NCBI GenBank assembly: GCA_940671915.1
Contig: CALNVZ010002974.1
Coordinates: 13,573,362-13,637,361, forward strand
Origin: Paracentrotus lividus
Lineage: Eukaryota > Echinodermata > Echinoidea > Camarodonta > Echinidae
DNA: 64,000 nt
Direction of reading: 5' to 3'
Shown piece by piece: positions 47,401 through 64,000 of the stretch. The first letter of the stretch is position 1; the number at the start of each line of letters is the position of its first letter. The notes under the pieces were generated by a model, which saw nothing but the letters and a program-made list of their open reading frames with translations, ran no database searches and was not told where the DNA came from. Both the position numbers and the translations under genes were made by a program.

Positions 47401-49300
47401 TTAAGTTATTGTCAAATTGGACTCTGTGACTGGAGACTAGTCCTTACCCTTTTCCAAGTTCCCTTTCTTCCCCTCTTTCCTCATTTCTTTCTTTTTTCTT
47501 CTTCTTCGTTTCTCTTCCTCTCTCTCTCTCTCTCTGTACATAAATTATATCTTCCTCTCTCACATGTACACCATTTACTTCTTTTTACTTTGTATAGCTT
47601 GCTTCTTCCTATTGCTTTCCCTGAAAGCGGGTCGGTTCATATCAACTTGACATATATTCGGGGATAGGGGTCACACGTACTTGGCCCCAAAACTCTGTAC
47701 AGTATAGCCAAGCGGAAAGGGAACTCTGAGCCAACATGGAGTAAATATACATGTAGAGTAGTCTCACTCTGTGGACTCCTAAATTATTCCCAAGTGTGTC
47801 TCTCTTATCATTGTTAAAATGTGGACGACATTATTTCATGAGCAGACTATTAATTGAAACATTCCTGTTTCATAAGTCATACGCCCCCGTATGAATTCGG
47901 GAAACATGCCATCTTCAGCTCAGTTAGAGCATGAATTAGAGATCACAAATTATTATTCTGTCATGGAAGACTTGATCTTTGGGCTGAAATGTTTGTACTC
48001 TCAATTTATATTTTACATTTTGAGGCTGGGTTCAAATATAAGTATACGGTATTTGCAATTCATAATTTTGTATCCGCTAAACGGGTGCAGCAATCCATTT
48101 GGTATTTTGCCGCCGATGATATGGACACTCCTACATTTTGTACATTAAGCCGAGGCCAAGGATGCTCATGTGAGGAAAACGTGGGTAAATTCAAAACATT
48201 TGTATACACAAATTGCTGATGAAAGAGGATATACGCAGAACAAAATTGAACATGCGCAATTCCCATACTACACAAAATGTATGGAGCTGTAGGCCTTTTT
48301 CGGGCAGTGCCGTTGTATGTGAATCGGTATTTTGAATTCGTATTACTCGACACAGGAATGTGGCTGGTTAGATTTAAGCTAAACATGTGCCTTTGCAAAA
48401 CGTGCCCGTATACCCAAGCCATATACTTCTTTATGAACCCACCCTAATAGTCCACTAACCTACAACCTACATTTGTTGAGGAGCATCTAAAATAAGATGT
48501 AGAGTGTAGGCGTAGATGAGGTCATGCATATCATTGTTTGCTCAAGTAGTTCCTGCTTATTGAGGGTATAACTGTTTGGACTTTGAAAAGTCGCGCTGTG
48601 TGTTTACTCTTCTATTATTATTTTATATTTAGATGAACTCATAATCAATACAAAAATTTGGGAGTTATAAAACACATGGCAGTCTTTGTAAACAGACATT
48701 TACATAATGTAGTTGCTTTTCAGCTGCTTTACAGCAACCCTCGTGTTTCTCTCACTTCTGGATGTCAAGATGGGTAGCCATTTGGGGACTGAGCCCAAAT
48801 ATATTCCGGCTGAGGTCTATGAGTAATGTGTGTTATAGCCAAATTAGCTTCTTTTTAACAGGTTAAGGATTTATTGGTAAATATAGTAGTTTTAAAGAAG
48901 AGAAAAAAAAGCTGAAATTGCTCCCAATTTATTCTCACGGGTATTGTACATGTACAATCAGAATGCACATGGATATGAAACAGGCTACAGTTTATGGGGC
49001 CATAATGCATGTAGGATATTGTTAATTTGTGAAACTATGTTAACGTTTGCAGACAAAAGTCACGCCATGTGACTAAATGTCAGTTTGAGGTTTGACGTTA
49101 AAGACCTACATCTCTCTGCCCTCTTCGCCATTTCTTTGTTTCGCAGGCTTTTAATGGCCAGGTGTTGCACGTGACGTACGAACGACCAACCAGGCTCGTC
49201 TTTGTCTCTGTAATTGCTAATATGTGTTACATAATCCCATCACGGATCCCCTATCTACTCTGTCATCCAACTTCAGGGTGGATAACCTGTCTCGATGATT
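41483..49300. other. Gene-poor interval upstream of the nuclear receptor
   Basis: No coding exon is supported. Contains G runs (43503-43515, 43727-43738), A/T-rich microsatellites, an AGATCTAG-rich stretch (41660-41700), a CT-rich stretch (47460-47536) and a short palindromic duplication (47258-47336). It may hold long introns or regulatory DNA of the downstream gene. Confidence 0.35.
47258..47336. repeat. 41-bp direct repeat with a 24-bp perfect palindrome
   Basis: GCAGATACCCTTGTCTRCTG is repeated at 47258 and 47299. At the junction, GCATAGTGTTTT and AAAACACTATGC (47277-47300) form a perfect palindrome. Confidence 0.85.
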
Positions 49301-49475
49301 CTCTTTGTCCGAGCCTGAGCGAGAGAGAGTGTGTTGGGTGAGAAGGTAAAGAGTATTTCTGTCATCGGGGAAATGATGAATTAATCCTTATTGATTGAAT
49401 TAGCTCTGATCGTGATGGGAGATATAGAGAGCCGTAGAAGGTCAAGCCGTAATGTGTTCCTTCTTGTCACCTGCA
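49300..49475 (+). other. Candidate 5' UTR exon of the nuclear receptor gene
   Basis: TCACCTGCA|GTAAGTACT gives a strong donor at 49476-49477. The next acceptor that opens the receptor's start-codon exon is at 51583-51584. The preceding 150 bp have more balanced base composition than their surroundings. The left border is arbitrary. Confidence 0.35.
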
Positions 49476-49724
49476 GTAAGTACTCTTCAATTGACAGCCA
49501 TTTCAATATCAATAGAAGAGAAATGAGAGAGAGAATTATAATTATTTATTAAGCCATAAAAATCAGAAACAATACATTGTATACAAGATTTGTAGTTGAA
49601 CAATAAAAAAGTAAATACCTACATTGAAACATTTACAATTTGATAGAAAATAGGAAGATAATTGAGAGAAAATAAGTGTTTTCTATGTCTTCATGGATGG
49701 GCTATGGTTTGCAAACGAGAGAGA

Positions 49725-49770
49725 GAGAGTGGGGGGGGGGGGGTGGAGAGGAGGGTAGAATAATAATAAT
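49725..49770. repeat. (GA)n/G-run/(AAT) low-complexity tract
   Basis: GAGAGAGAGA is followed by a G run, GGTGGAGAGGAGG and AATAATAAT, in the presumed first intron of the receptor. Confidence 0.8.
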
Positions 49771-51589
49771 AGCCCAATTACATGTATAATTGTAATGAAG
49801 TTTGACATAAAGAAATATGTGGATGAAGAGGGGAAAGAAGGCAAAACTTTTATTTCTTTCTCTGTTTTCCATTTTTATTTTATATTGTTATAATTACATT
49901 GTAAGTTATAAATATTCCTATCTGTCAAGTGGAATATCTGGATTTAAAACGAGGGCTGTCTTGACTGTTGAGCCCTGTAGGCATATAAACGTTATTAAAG
50001 ATAAATTGAGATTGATTCAAACGAATGAGTTGTGGCCATGAGAAGAGGGGGGGGGGCGGGAACATTTAGAATCATGTGCACATGAGTGTGCAGACACTCA
50101 TAATTGGGTCACATACTAGGAGGAACAGAAGTAAGGCAGGAGCAGGGAATTATTTTTAGCTCGTGTGTTCGAGCTGCAGAATGCAACCATGAAAAGAAAA
50201 AAATAAATTGACATTTAAGGGCTTGTCTGTGACTCACTCCCTCTTTGAACTCTTTCTTCTTCCACAAAGTCATGCTTTCATCCACGTTTCATTCTTTTAA
50301 TGCAGTCCTCTATACGTAAATGTTCTCCAACTATGAGAATAGTAAGTAAGGAAAGTGCATATAGTTCAAGATTAATAGCCTTCATGTACATTGTAGGCCT
50401 ATACATTTTGTAGATGTGGCAATATTGTAAGGTTGTTTAGAATTGAACAAGGACATGCAAATGGTTGTAGAGTTTTTTTCTGTCATATGATAGCTTAATA
50501 ACATCATGAGTAGTCAGAGAGGCCAACTTCCTTTTATTATGAATTCTGTAGTTTATTGTTTACATTACTCTGTTTTTAATGTTATTATGGGAATAATGTT
50601 TGACAGGGGTTAGGTTTTTAACATGATTTTAAATGTGCCCACAAACTTGATCAGATTTTTACTGATCATTGAGATTATCTTATTTGGTCACAATCTCCAT
50701 GTAAAAGGCACATAATCGATAATAGGCCTACAAATATTTGGCAGATTCTTGTTGCATATACCTTTACCTGATATTATGGAAGAATGCTGTTGTCTCAGCA
50801 GTCGGGCTTCCAGTTCTACCATGAACTCTCCATGATCAATTTATGATAAAATGTGTGCATCTCTCTTCGGCCTAAGCTCCACAGATGTTTATTTAGTATT
50901 GAGACAACAGGCGAGTCTGTGTAAGAGACTAGCAGTGCTCATTTGCTTGTAGTGTGTGCAGGCGAAGAAAGTGGGTCACCCTCTTGACTGTAATAAGATC
51001 TCTAAGGTCAAGTTCAGGGGGATGTCAGCCTAGTCTTCCACTATTCCTAATAACCTGACCCAGTTACATGTATAGCATGAGGAAAAGGGAGTTGTCTCAA
51101 TCAATCCGAAGTACTTCATGCATGGAACATTTTCCCTTTAAAATTGGCATTTGTATCCATCTTAATTTGGTTGATTTTGACCTAGTATAATTTTGGAAGG
51201 AGGTATACTTTATTTTTAAAAAGAGACTGGACTGCAAGTCACATGTATGCATAGTTAAATTTTTTGTTGTATTCCTATTTCCCCTGTTCCATGTTTTTGT
51301 ATGTGTCATATTTTATCTTTTTTTGTTCTTATTCCCATTTTATCAGCTTGAGCATGATCAAAAAACATTTTATTTGATTTACATGTACATGTACATGTTA
51401 TGTGAAAATACAATACTTGATGATTAACAAAAAATATGTACGTACAACAGGAGAGCCTGTGGAAGCTCTGTTATATTTTTCCAAGTTTTGATATATTTGG
51501 AACATGGTGGACATTTTCAATGTGCAGTTTGAAATCAAGAAATGAATATCTTATTAATGAATTGAACATTGACTATCTTTGCAGGTTAA

Positions 51590-57424
<5,835 letters not shown>

Positions 57425-57728
57425 GGCAAGGGTCTTATCGAAGAGAGACCGAACAATCATACCAAATATTAAAGACAATTTGAATGTTGGAAAGAAAGTT
57501 GGTGAAGAGAGGACTGTCCGTTGCTTTAATGTGAACTATAGAGGGCAGTCTTTATGACTTCACAAAATCGTGATGTCCGTGGCGTGCACGTCCCTGGCCT
57601 TGCAGGATCTAAAGTCTTGAAGGTTGAAGAATAATGTTCCTCAAGGAACTTCTGGTTATGAGCATACGATGCATGACTATGTTACCTGGAGAAGTCGACC
57701 AAAGAATAATATACACTGTGGGAGAACT

Positions 57729-57909
57729 GGGGGTGTTTCACCAAGTGGTTTGTGAAGTTACGAGTCATTCTACAAACGACTGGATCATGTTCTTGGGTGC
57801 TATACTGATCACATTCGTAATCATTTAGCACAAGAACTGATCACCAGTCGTTCCTAAAGTCATGCGTACGCGTAACTTTACGAATGACTAACTTGGTGAA
57901 ACACCTCCC
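57729..57909. mobile_element. Foldback MITE, GGGTGTTTCACCAAGT ends
   Basis: GGGGGTGTTTCACCAAGT at the left and ACTTGGTGAAACACCTCCC at the right are inverted. The arms continue with GAAGTTACGAGTCATTC against GAATGACT near 57883, and ACGACTGG against CCAGTCGT. It sits about 300 bp after the receptor stop codon, so it would be in the mRNA 3' UTR and could form a long hairpin. Confidence 0.8.
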
Positions 57910-58493
57910 TAGAAATGTAGGATATCTCCACTTTTTATCATAGCCCTCTCGAAGATCATCATCGGATATGTCTTTACGAAGCTGCAAAAAGAAAAAAGAA
58001 TGTTGATCAGAGTGTTCAAGATAACATGAATTCATATGTTTTCTTTTTAAATAAAAAGAAGAAACAGTTTGCACCTTCTCTTGTGACTTGTATATGCCCA
58101 TGCCTTTATATCATACCTTTTAATTTACTGCACATTTATCACCAAATTTGTTACCAGTCTGCTTTGTCTCTCGCAATTCTGTTAATATTTGAAATTGTAC
58201 TTGAAATGCATTTGTTGTTCATTGTTTTCTGATGCTGCATAGTGAGTGTATAGAAGGCCAATACAAAAACCAAAGAAAAATCCTATCCCTTACCCCCTCC
58301 CACCCCCTCCAAAATAAAAAAAGTGGAGCAATGTTAAGTCTTTAACAGATTAAAGAATAGTACAGTTGCTCGTACATGTATTCAAAGTAATACTTCATGA
58401 TTAGTATGTGCTTGCTTTAAATTATGGAGGATAAACCATTCTTGAAGACCTTTTAATTAGGCAGCTTTGCCTCTCAATTGGAGTGGACCTCAT

Positions 58494-58769
58494 GGGGGTA
58501 TCTCACTTGCCTCGAGATGGATTTGGGACTACTTTGAGACTTGTGGCGGAGACGTCATTGAGATGTCTCCGTGACAGAAAAAAAAGTATCAGAAGCGTTT
58601 CCGCAATGGAAATAGGTATTGGAGACGCCTTCGTGACAGAGAAAAAGTATCAGAGACGTCTTCGCGACGGAAAGATGTATCGGAGATGTCTCCTTGACGG
58701 AAAAAAAGTATCAGAGACATCTCCGAGTGTCCGAGTCCCAGAGACGTCTCCGCGAAGTCAGATACCACC
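58494..58769. mobile_element. GGTGGTATCTCAC MITE rich in GAGACGTCTC, copy 2
   Basis: The left end GGGGGTATCTCACTTG and right end CGAAGTCAGATACCACC match copy 1 (39283-39474). Inside are six or more GAGACGTCTCCG-like units alternating with GACRGAAAAAAAGTATC spacers, so this copy has expanded internally compared with copy 1. Confidence 0.8.
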
Positions 58770-59783
58770 ATTAAGTATTTGAAGGGTCAAGTTATGCAAC
58801 CCCTATATCACATGTCAGCTTAGAATTGATAATGTATTTATCAAGTGTGTTTACACAATACATTCTCGACCTGTGCCCTGTGACGTAAAGAGTAACAAGA
58901 CATAAAGAGCAGTCAATTGCAAATTTGAGACTACCATCGTGATTGGTTTACAGTGATACTTTTATGCAACAAGTCTATGCATCAAGGATCCTAATTAGTT
59001 ACTATTGATTTGCAAATTATCGTATCTCTTTATGTTACCGGTCACTGGTTGTGGTGGTGTTGAGACATATATGCTGCAAACTACTGTTGAGTTCTAAGTA
59101 TTCTTCAAAATGTTTTCTCCCTTTTAAATGTATGAGTGATCTTACTACATGTAGTGTTTAAGAAAGACGTGAAGCCATGTTGACAATTAGATGTTTTTTC
59201 TTTGGCAACATATCCCTGTCAAGCTATTTATTAGAAGGTACTTGCATTATCTGCTACAAATAAAACTTTTTGTGTTCATCCTCCCTGCTTTAATATTCTA
59301 GTCTTTGTGGAATGAATGTACAGACACTTCTATCGAATCGTTAAGAAAATCCTAGCCAACTCTCTGTTCTGTATAAACCTTTAAGCTAAGAAACAGTGAA
59401 ATATTTCACTTTAAGTGCAGAATAGCATTGTAGCATACAATGGTGGTACAGCTTATTTTTTTCTTTTTCTGTGGAAGAGTTGAAAGGGTCGAATGTTAAT
59501 CATGGTTTAAAGGTGGATTATATGTGTGGTAGGAAAAAAATTGGGTGTGTGTGAGATTCTTTCATGATTTTAGCATATATGTCTGAAAGGCACAATAATA
59601 AAATGGTCATCATAAAATGGTCATCTGAGAACATGCAAGCTAACAGCTACCAAACAATTCTTCACTGTGACCCATGTGTTTCACTCACATTAGAGATTCC
59701 ATGTTGCATCGACGCTGTTTATGTTGTTAAAAAATTAATATTTTGTGTTTTTATTATCAGCACACACATGATTAAATGTCAGT

Positions 59784-59786
<3 letters not shown>

Positions 59787-59817
<31 letters not shown>

Positions 59818-59818
59818 T
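59787..59818. repeat. Poly-T tract
   Basis: About 31 consecutive T. Confidence 0.92.
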
Positions 59819-60591
59819 ATTTGATATAATTCCCATCAGAATAGTTTTTGGACCATTTTTCCTATTGTTGGGCAATGAATCCAAAAATAAATAAGACCCC
59901 CCCCCTCATTTTTTTTTTTTTTCTTAATGTATCCCACAACTACAACCCAAATTTAAAGCTCTGATGGTTTTGAATGATCAAATCATAGCTTAGATATATA
60001 AACCGCCTTTGCAGATTTTGGCCTATGTGCGTGCAATAGCAAATATAGATTAAATCATAATAAATATTTAACTTATTTACAACTTTTTTCTTGAAAATTA
60101 ACAACTGTTTCTATGTTGTTTATCTTCAGTAAAATCTAATTTGAATATTTTTAAGGAACATTGATGTCAACTTGGGTGCAATAAGTATCCAGAACATATA
60201 GAACTTAACATGGTGGATGAATTCAAAGGGGAGGTAATTAGGACAAATTCCATTGGGAAATCGATTCTACTTGAATATTGTGGTAATATTGTGTTGTAGT
60301 GATGAATTCTTTGTTGTCTTTGTGTCTTCACAAAATACTTGTTCTTAAAAATGCTTTTGTCTGAAAGAGTAATACTATATAAATGTCATGTAAAAAGATT
60401 CTTGTTCACCTGGCCTATGTGAATTATGAATTCATGTAAGTTGTATGTTTTCAGAATTGTACAGCAGATTATATGATATTAAAAATGGCACATAAACAAT
60501 TTAATCAAAGAATTGTTTTCCTTGTGGTGTAGATGTATGAGATACTTATATTTTAACTTCTTTAAATTGCAAATGTTCTTATAATAAGGCT

Positions 60592-61589
60592 GATACACCG
60601 GCTTATGCTAAGTATAGCGTTGTGCGCGCGCGGTGCGGCGCGCTGAAAAGTGGAAATAATCGACGAAAAAAAAAAAGGTGTCTTTAAAGCGTCCTACGAA
60701 AAAAGGAAAAGATTCTGGATCGATTTTTGTGAAATTTTTGGAAATGATTATCATTTTTTCGGACTCGAGACTTTAACTTAAGCCCTTGTGTGGGGTTAGT
60801 GTGCATGTGTGTGTGTGTGTGTGTTTGTGTATGTCAAAAATTGTGTGACTAATAGTTCCAAAACGATGAAAAGTTCGGTCGATCCTGTTTACGGCTATCG
60901 GCAGCTATGACATCAGCAGCAATCAGAAATCGCGATGGTCTAGTCCTGGTCCACTCCTGGTCCTGGTCCACGTTCACATTGTTTAAATTGCGAATTTCAA
61001 TGAAATTTATCATGAAAGTATAAAGCCTATGTAAGGTCACGGCTCTATATGTCAAAATAAGAAAATTCTAAACTTTTCTACCATTATTTTGCTAGTAGAT
61101 TTACAACACTTGTTTTTTGGTCCCAGATTCGAGTCCCAGCCATGGCATTAATTTCTTTCCGCAAGAAATTCATCCATATTGTGCTGCACTCGATCCAGGT
61201 ACAGGTAGTAAACTACTGGAATTGTTTAGACATCCTTAAATTGGCAACATATTATCAATACATATCGATTTCCGCGTTAATTGCTATTTTAAAACTATTT
61301 GACAATTATCGACAATTGAGCCAATTTGATAAAATAATTGAAATGATGTAGAAGTAGAAAGGAAAATTCTAATGCTGCCAATTTGAGGAGGAGAAATATA
61401 AGTTTGATCTAAAACAAGTCCTGTCCCGAATGAGCCAATTGCCAAGGAATAAGGGAATACCTGGTGCTAATTTGTTTCACGAAATTCCCAAACATACAAA
61501 CATGCAGTACACACACACACACTCCCACACACACACAAACACCCACTCCCACACACACACAAACACCCACAAACACACACAAACACCCG

Positions 61590-61623
<34 letters not shown>

Positions 61624-61778
61624 CGCCACACCACACAATACGTACCAAACAATTCTGAATCTTTTCCTTTTTTGTAGGACGCTTTAAAGACACCTTATTT
61701 TTATTTCGTCGATTATTTCCACTTTTTAACGCGCCGCGCCGCGCCACAACGCGACACTTTAGCATAAGCCGATACACC
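60592..61778. mobile_element. Inverted-repeat element with 8-bp duplication GATACACC
   Basis: GATACACC stands at 60592-60599 and 61771-61778. Between them the ends GGCTTATGCTAA and TTAGCATAAGCC are inverted, continuing about 120 bp through a CGCG-rich block, AGTGGAAATAATCGACGA and GTGTCTTTAAAGCGTCCTAC. An 8-bp duplication fits hAT or P-type insertion. (TG)n and (CA)n tracts in the two arms mirror each other. Confidence 0.85.
61508..61625. repeat. (CA)n microsatellite
   Basis: About 115 bp of ACACAC with CCCAC and AAACACC interruptions; reads as Cys/Val or Thr/His frames on the two strands, which are artefacts. Confidence 0.92.
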
Positions 61779-61924
61779 AGTGTCCCCAATACAATCAGAC
61801 AGAGACCAGGTTGACAAAAGAGCAAGAAAAAATGTATATCAACCCAATTTAAAAACCAAAATTAAACCGAAAAACAAAATAAATTGTCATCTTATGGACA
61901 ATTTTGAAGAGGTTTAGTGATGAG

Positions 61925-62385
61925 GTGGTAAATTGCCATTTGGTCTAAACCCTCTTTGATTAATGTCCACTTTGTCTCATCAAGGATGGTCTAATTACAA
62001 TTCGTCTACAACATATTCGTCGAAATAACTCTTGGTCTAAGTACCACTTCGCCTATTTACCATTTCGTCTAACTTCCATTTCGGGTAATGTCCAGTTTGT
62101 CTAATTTCCATTTGTCTATCACTGCTTCGTTGGTCAGTTTTAGTAACAAACTAATAATAGACCAAATATTCATTTGGGTATTAGACGAAAATGCATTTAG
62201 ACAATTTCGCTATAAGACAAATTGGAAATTGGACCAAGTGGTCATTAGACCAAGTATGTATTAGACCAATTGTTAATTAGACCAAACTGTTAAACGAAAT
62301 GGGCTTAGCCCATTTGGTATTAGACAAACGGAAAAGTAGACCAACTGACATTAGACCAAGTGGATATAAACCGATGAGACATACA
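61925..62385. repeat. Foldback array of TTTGGTCTAAT / ATTAGACCAAA units
   Basis: The left half holds about ten units like CATTTCGTCTAA in one orientation (61938-62125). The right half holds about ten units like ATTAGACCAAGTGG in the other (62155-62370). The turn lies near 62130-62160. Units are 10-12 bp, spaced about 15-25 bp. It is non-coding. Confidence 0.8.
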
Positions 62386-62452
62386 AGTATATTCTTCAGT
62401 TTTAAAAATGGCAATCAAGGATTCAGATTCATAGAGTAAAAATATGAGGAAG

Positions 62453-62592
62453 CATATCAGTGGCGGATCCTGGATTTGAAAAAAAAGATGGTTCTCGTTA
62501 AAATTTTTCTTATTTTAACACGAGTGGTTTTCAAATGGGGGGCGGGGGGCGTTGTGTCCCCTGCACCCCCGCCTGGACCCGCCACTGCATAT
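62453..62592. mobile_element. Short MITE, CAGTGGCGGATCC ends
   Basis: CAGTGGCGGATCCTGG (62458) and CCTGGACCCGCCACTG (ending 62587) are inverted. GCATAT lies outside both ends (overlapping the terminal base), a 5-6 bp duplication. CAGTGGCGGATCCAGG-like termini are widespread among animal hAT-like MITEs. A related diverged sequence may be at 25512-25640. Confidence 0.75.
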
Positions 62593-62630
62593 TTAAAAAA
62601 AAAACTTGAAATACAAAAATAGTATACAAA

Positions 62631-62799
62631 TATACAATGACAATCGAGGATCTGGTTAAAACTATTCGCATCGAAGGAACATCACATACTAACGTTAGGC
62701 CTATTCTCTCGAGGGCCATCGGCCCGAGAGAGAATAGTACTATGTGATGTTCCTGAGTGCGAATAGTTTTAACCTGTTCTGAGAATGAGTCATTGTATA
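62631..62799. repeat. Foldback element, about 170 bp
   Basis: TATACAATGA...GTTAAAACTATTCGCA...GGAACATCACATA...ATTCTCTCGAGGGCC, then the inverse of all of these, ending TCATTGTATA. The arms are about 90% identical, with the centre at CGAGGGCCATCGGCCCG. Confidence 0.85.
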
Positions 62800-63936
62800 T
62801 TTGTTTTATATCCCTTCCACTATAATACCATTCCTTTTAATTTTTTTAATGAACAAAATTATATAGTCTATGCTTACCTTTCTTCTGGATCCAATAAAAT
62901 CAATTTTTGAAGTTGAGAAAATACTTGTCTTGCCTAATCGATCGTCTGTTATGTAAGCGCACCTGGTCAGTGCAGCTCGCCGAAAGTTTCCTGTGGCATG
63001 CAGTGGAGAATTCAGGTAAAAGCAGCAGAGTAGCACCGCTTGCGTTGCGTTGCGCAACTCGTGAATAGGGTGGGGGGGGGGGTCGGAAAAACGTATAGTC
63101 CAGTTTTTCCCTAGGGAAAAAATGTACTATGCGTGACGTCATGAAGAAAAACGAACTATTTCTTGAGAAACGTTTTTCTTAGTTAAACTATTCTTTTTCT
63201 CCTTGTGTACACTCTCAATGCAAACAATCTTAGATAAGGGATATAATATAGTATAGTAGAGTAAGGCAAATGAGAGAGAATAAGAGGGGAGGAAGAAATA
63301 GAGAGAGAGAGGGGAGGAGGAGAGACGGGAAAATGAGCAAGGTTTTGGGGCAGAAGGATGAAGAGAAAGGGGGATGATGAAGAAAGCAAAAATGAGAGTT
63401 TTGTAGTAGATGTGAGAAAGCAGAGGCTCGGGGGGGGGGGGGTTCATAGCAAATAAACACTTAGAAAGGGATGGGGTGATGCGAAATAAGTAATATGATT
63501 TTACATGTTTGTTAATATAGTGCAATAACTGCTCAGGATGCTTTACAGTTCATTGAATTATATTATATATCTGCACTTAAATAAAAGTACACACTCCAAA
63601 AGAGAGCATGCCTGCCAGATACCTTTTTAAATTAATGGTAGTTTGCAGACATAATTAACGTCTGGATAGTATAGGGTGAAGCAATGTAGATAAACTATCT
63701 TGATCATTCACACAATTACCTTGTTAGAACACGAATTTTGCATCGACAGTTATGTACTTCTGCTTACAATTATAGTTGGGTTATAATATAATTTTGGTAC
63801 TATATACATGATATAGAAACAATTCTATTGTCTCCAACTATAAAACAAGCCAAGTGACCGGTTTTTACATATTCTTTAGTTATTCTTTGTGAATTATTGA
63901 ATCGGACCGTTGGAGCAGATCTAGCGCCCTTAAGGC
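62800..63936. other. Intergenic, no supported gene
   Basis: Purine-rich GAGAGAGG tract (63268-63330), G runs (63070-63082, 63430-63442) and AT-rich sequence. Pro/Ser-rich minus-strand frames here are products of the low-complexity DNA. Confidence 0.35.
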
Positions 63937-64000
63937 CCGGTCTCACCGCCCGAACTTTGCTGGAGCCTTCCTGGAGCGGTGAAGAAAAAAAATCATCACC
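63935..64000. mobile_element. Possible left end of an element cut by the window edge
   Basis: AAGGCCCGGTCTCACCGCCC resembles the GCCCGCCTCACACTGTG type of MITE terminus (compare 10462), followed by GGAGCCTTCCTGGAGCGG. The right end is outside the window. Confidence 0.3.

Larger units (their letters stand above)
57425..60500 (+). other. Probable 3' UTR/downstream region of the nuclear receptor
   Basis: No further coding frame is supported. Two MITEs (57729-57909, 58494-58769) and poly-T tracts (59787-59817, 59908-59921) lie here. AAAATAAATAAG at 59882 is one possible poly(A) signal; the true end is unknown. Confidence 0.35.

Noticed and set aside
61100..61145. B-box-like AGATTCGAGTCCCAG as a tRNA gene
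   Set aside because: No A-box at the right distance and no foldable arms; it lies inside a DNA transposon.
61409..61825. Cys/Val-rich 138-codon minus-strand frame
   Set aside because: It is the (CA)n repeat read on the opposite strand.
61925..62385. CRISPR-like array of short repeats
   Set aside because: Units are 10-12 bp, irregularly spaced and mirror-inverted, in an animal genome.
63139..63525. Pro/Ser-rich minus-strand frame of 128 codons
   Set aside because: It is derived from a GAGAGG purine-rich low-complexity tract.

Overview
The window is AT-rich animal genomic DNA: intron-split genes, canonical GT-AG splice sites plus one AT-AC intron, and very dense small inverted-repeat transposons. 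The best guess for the organism is an echinoderm, most likely a sea urchin. That rests on a non-LTR retrotransposon carrying a 2A ribosome-skipping peptide (a type known from sea urchin), an NR1-type nuclear receptor, and the style of the repeats. The species is not determined.

Layout. (1) 1-15.1 kb, plus strand: the 3' two thirds of PRIM1, the DNA primase catalytic subunit. Eight coding exons rebuild 273 residues equivalent to about residue 148 to the C-terminus of human PRIM1; the N-terminal exons lie left of the window. One intron is a textbook U12-type AT-AC intron. The introns hold a decayed 2A-bearing LINE, a second LINE tail, a tRNA-Ala-like relic, a GAT minisatellite and several MITEs. 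(2) 18.1-21.4 kb, minus strand: a five-exon gene, convergent with PRIM1, predicted from splice sites and phase. It encodes a 235-aa secreted, glycosylated, mostly helical protein. Its exon/helix layout and intron phases (1-0-0-0) look like a class I four-helix cytokine of the IL-6/CNTF type. This is the most interesting item. (3) 22-51 kb: about 29 kb with no protein-coding gene that I can support, mostly MITEs, foldbacks, microsatellites and tRNA-like relics. Two candidate non-coding first exons with good splice donors (41.48 and 49.48 kb) could belong to the downstream gene. (4) 51.6-57.4 kb, plus strand: a complete five-exon nuclear receptor of 358 aa, of the NR1 Rev-erb/E75-like type, with no AF-2 helix and an Asn where the heme-ligand His is expected. 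(5) 57.5-64 kb: its probable 3' region and a further cluster of inverted-repeat elements.

The three genes show no sign of functional linkage: replication priming, a candidate cytokine and a candidate transcriptional repressor. Many TE calls rest on inverted termini plus, where visible, target-site duplications. Names of superfamilies are inference from these termini. Exon joins were done by eye using splice consensus and reading phase; no transcript or database comparison was possible.
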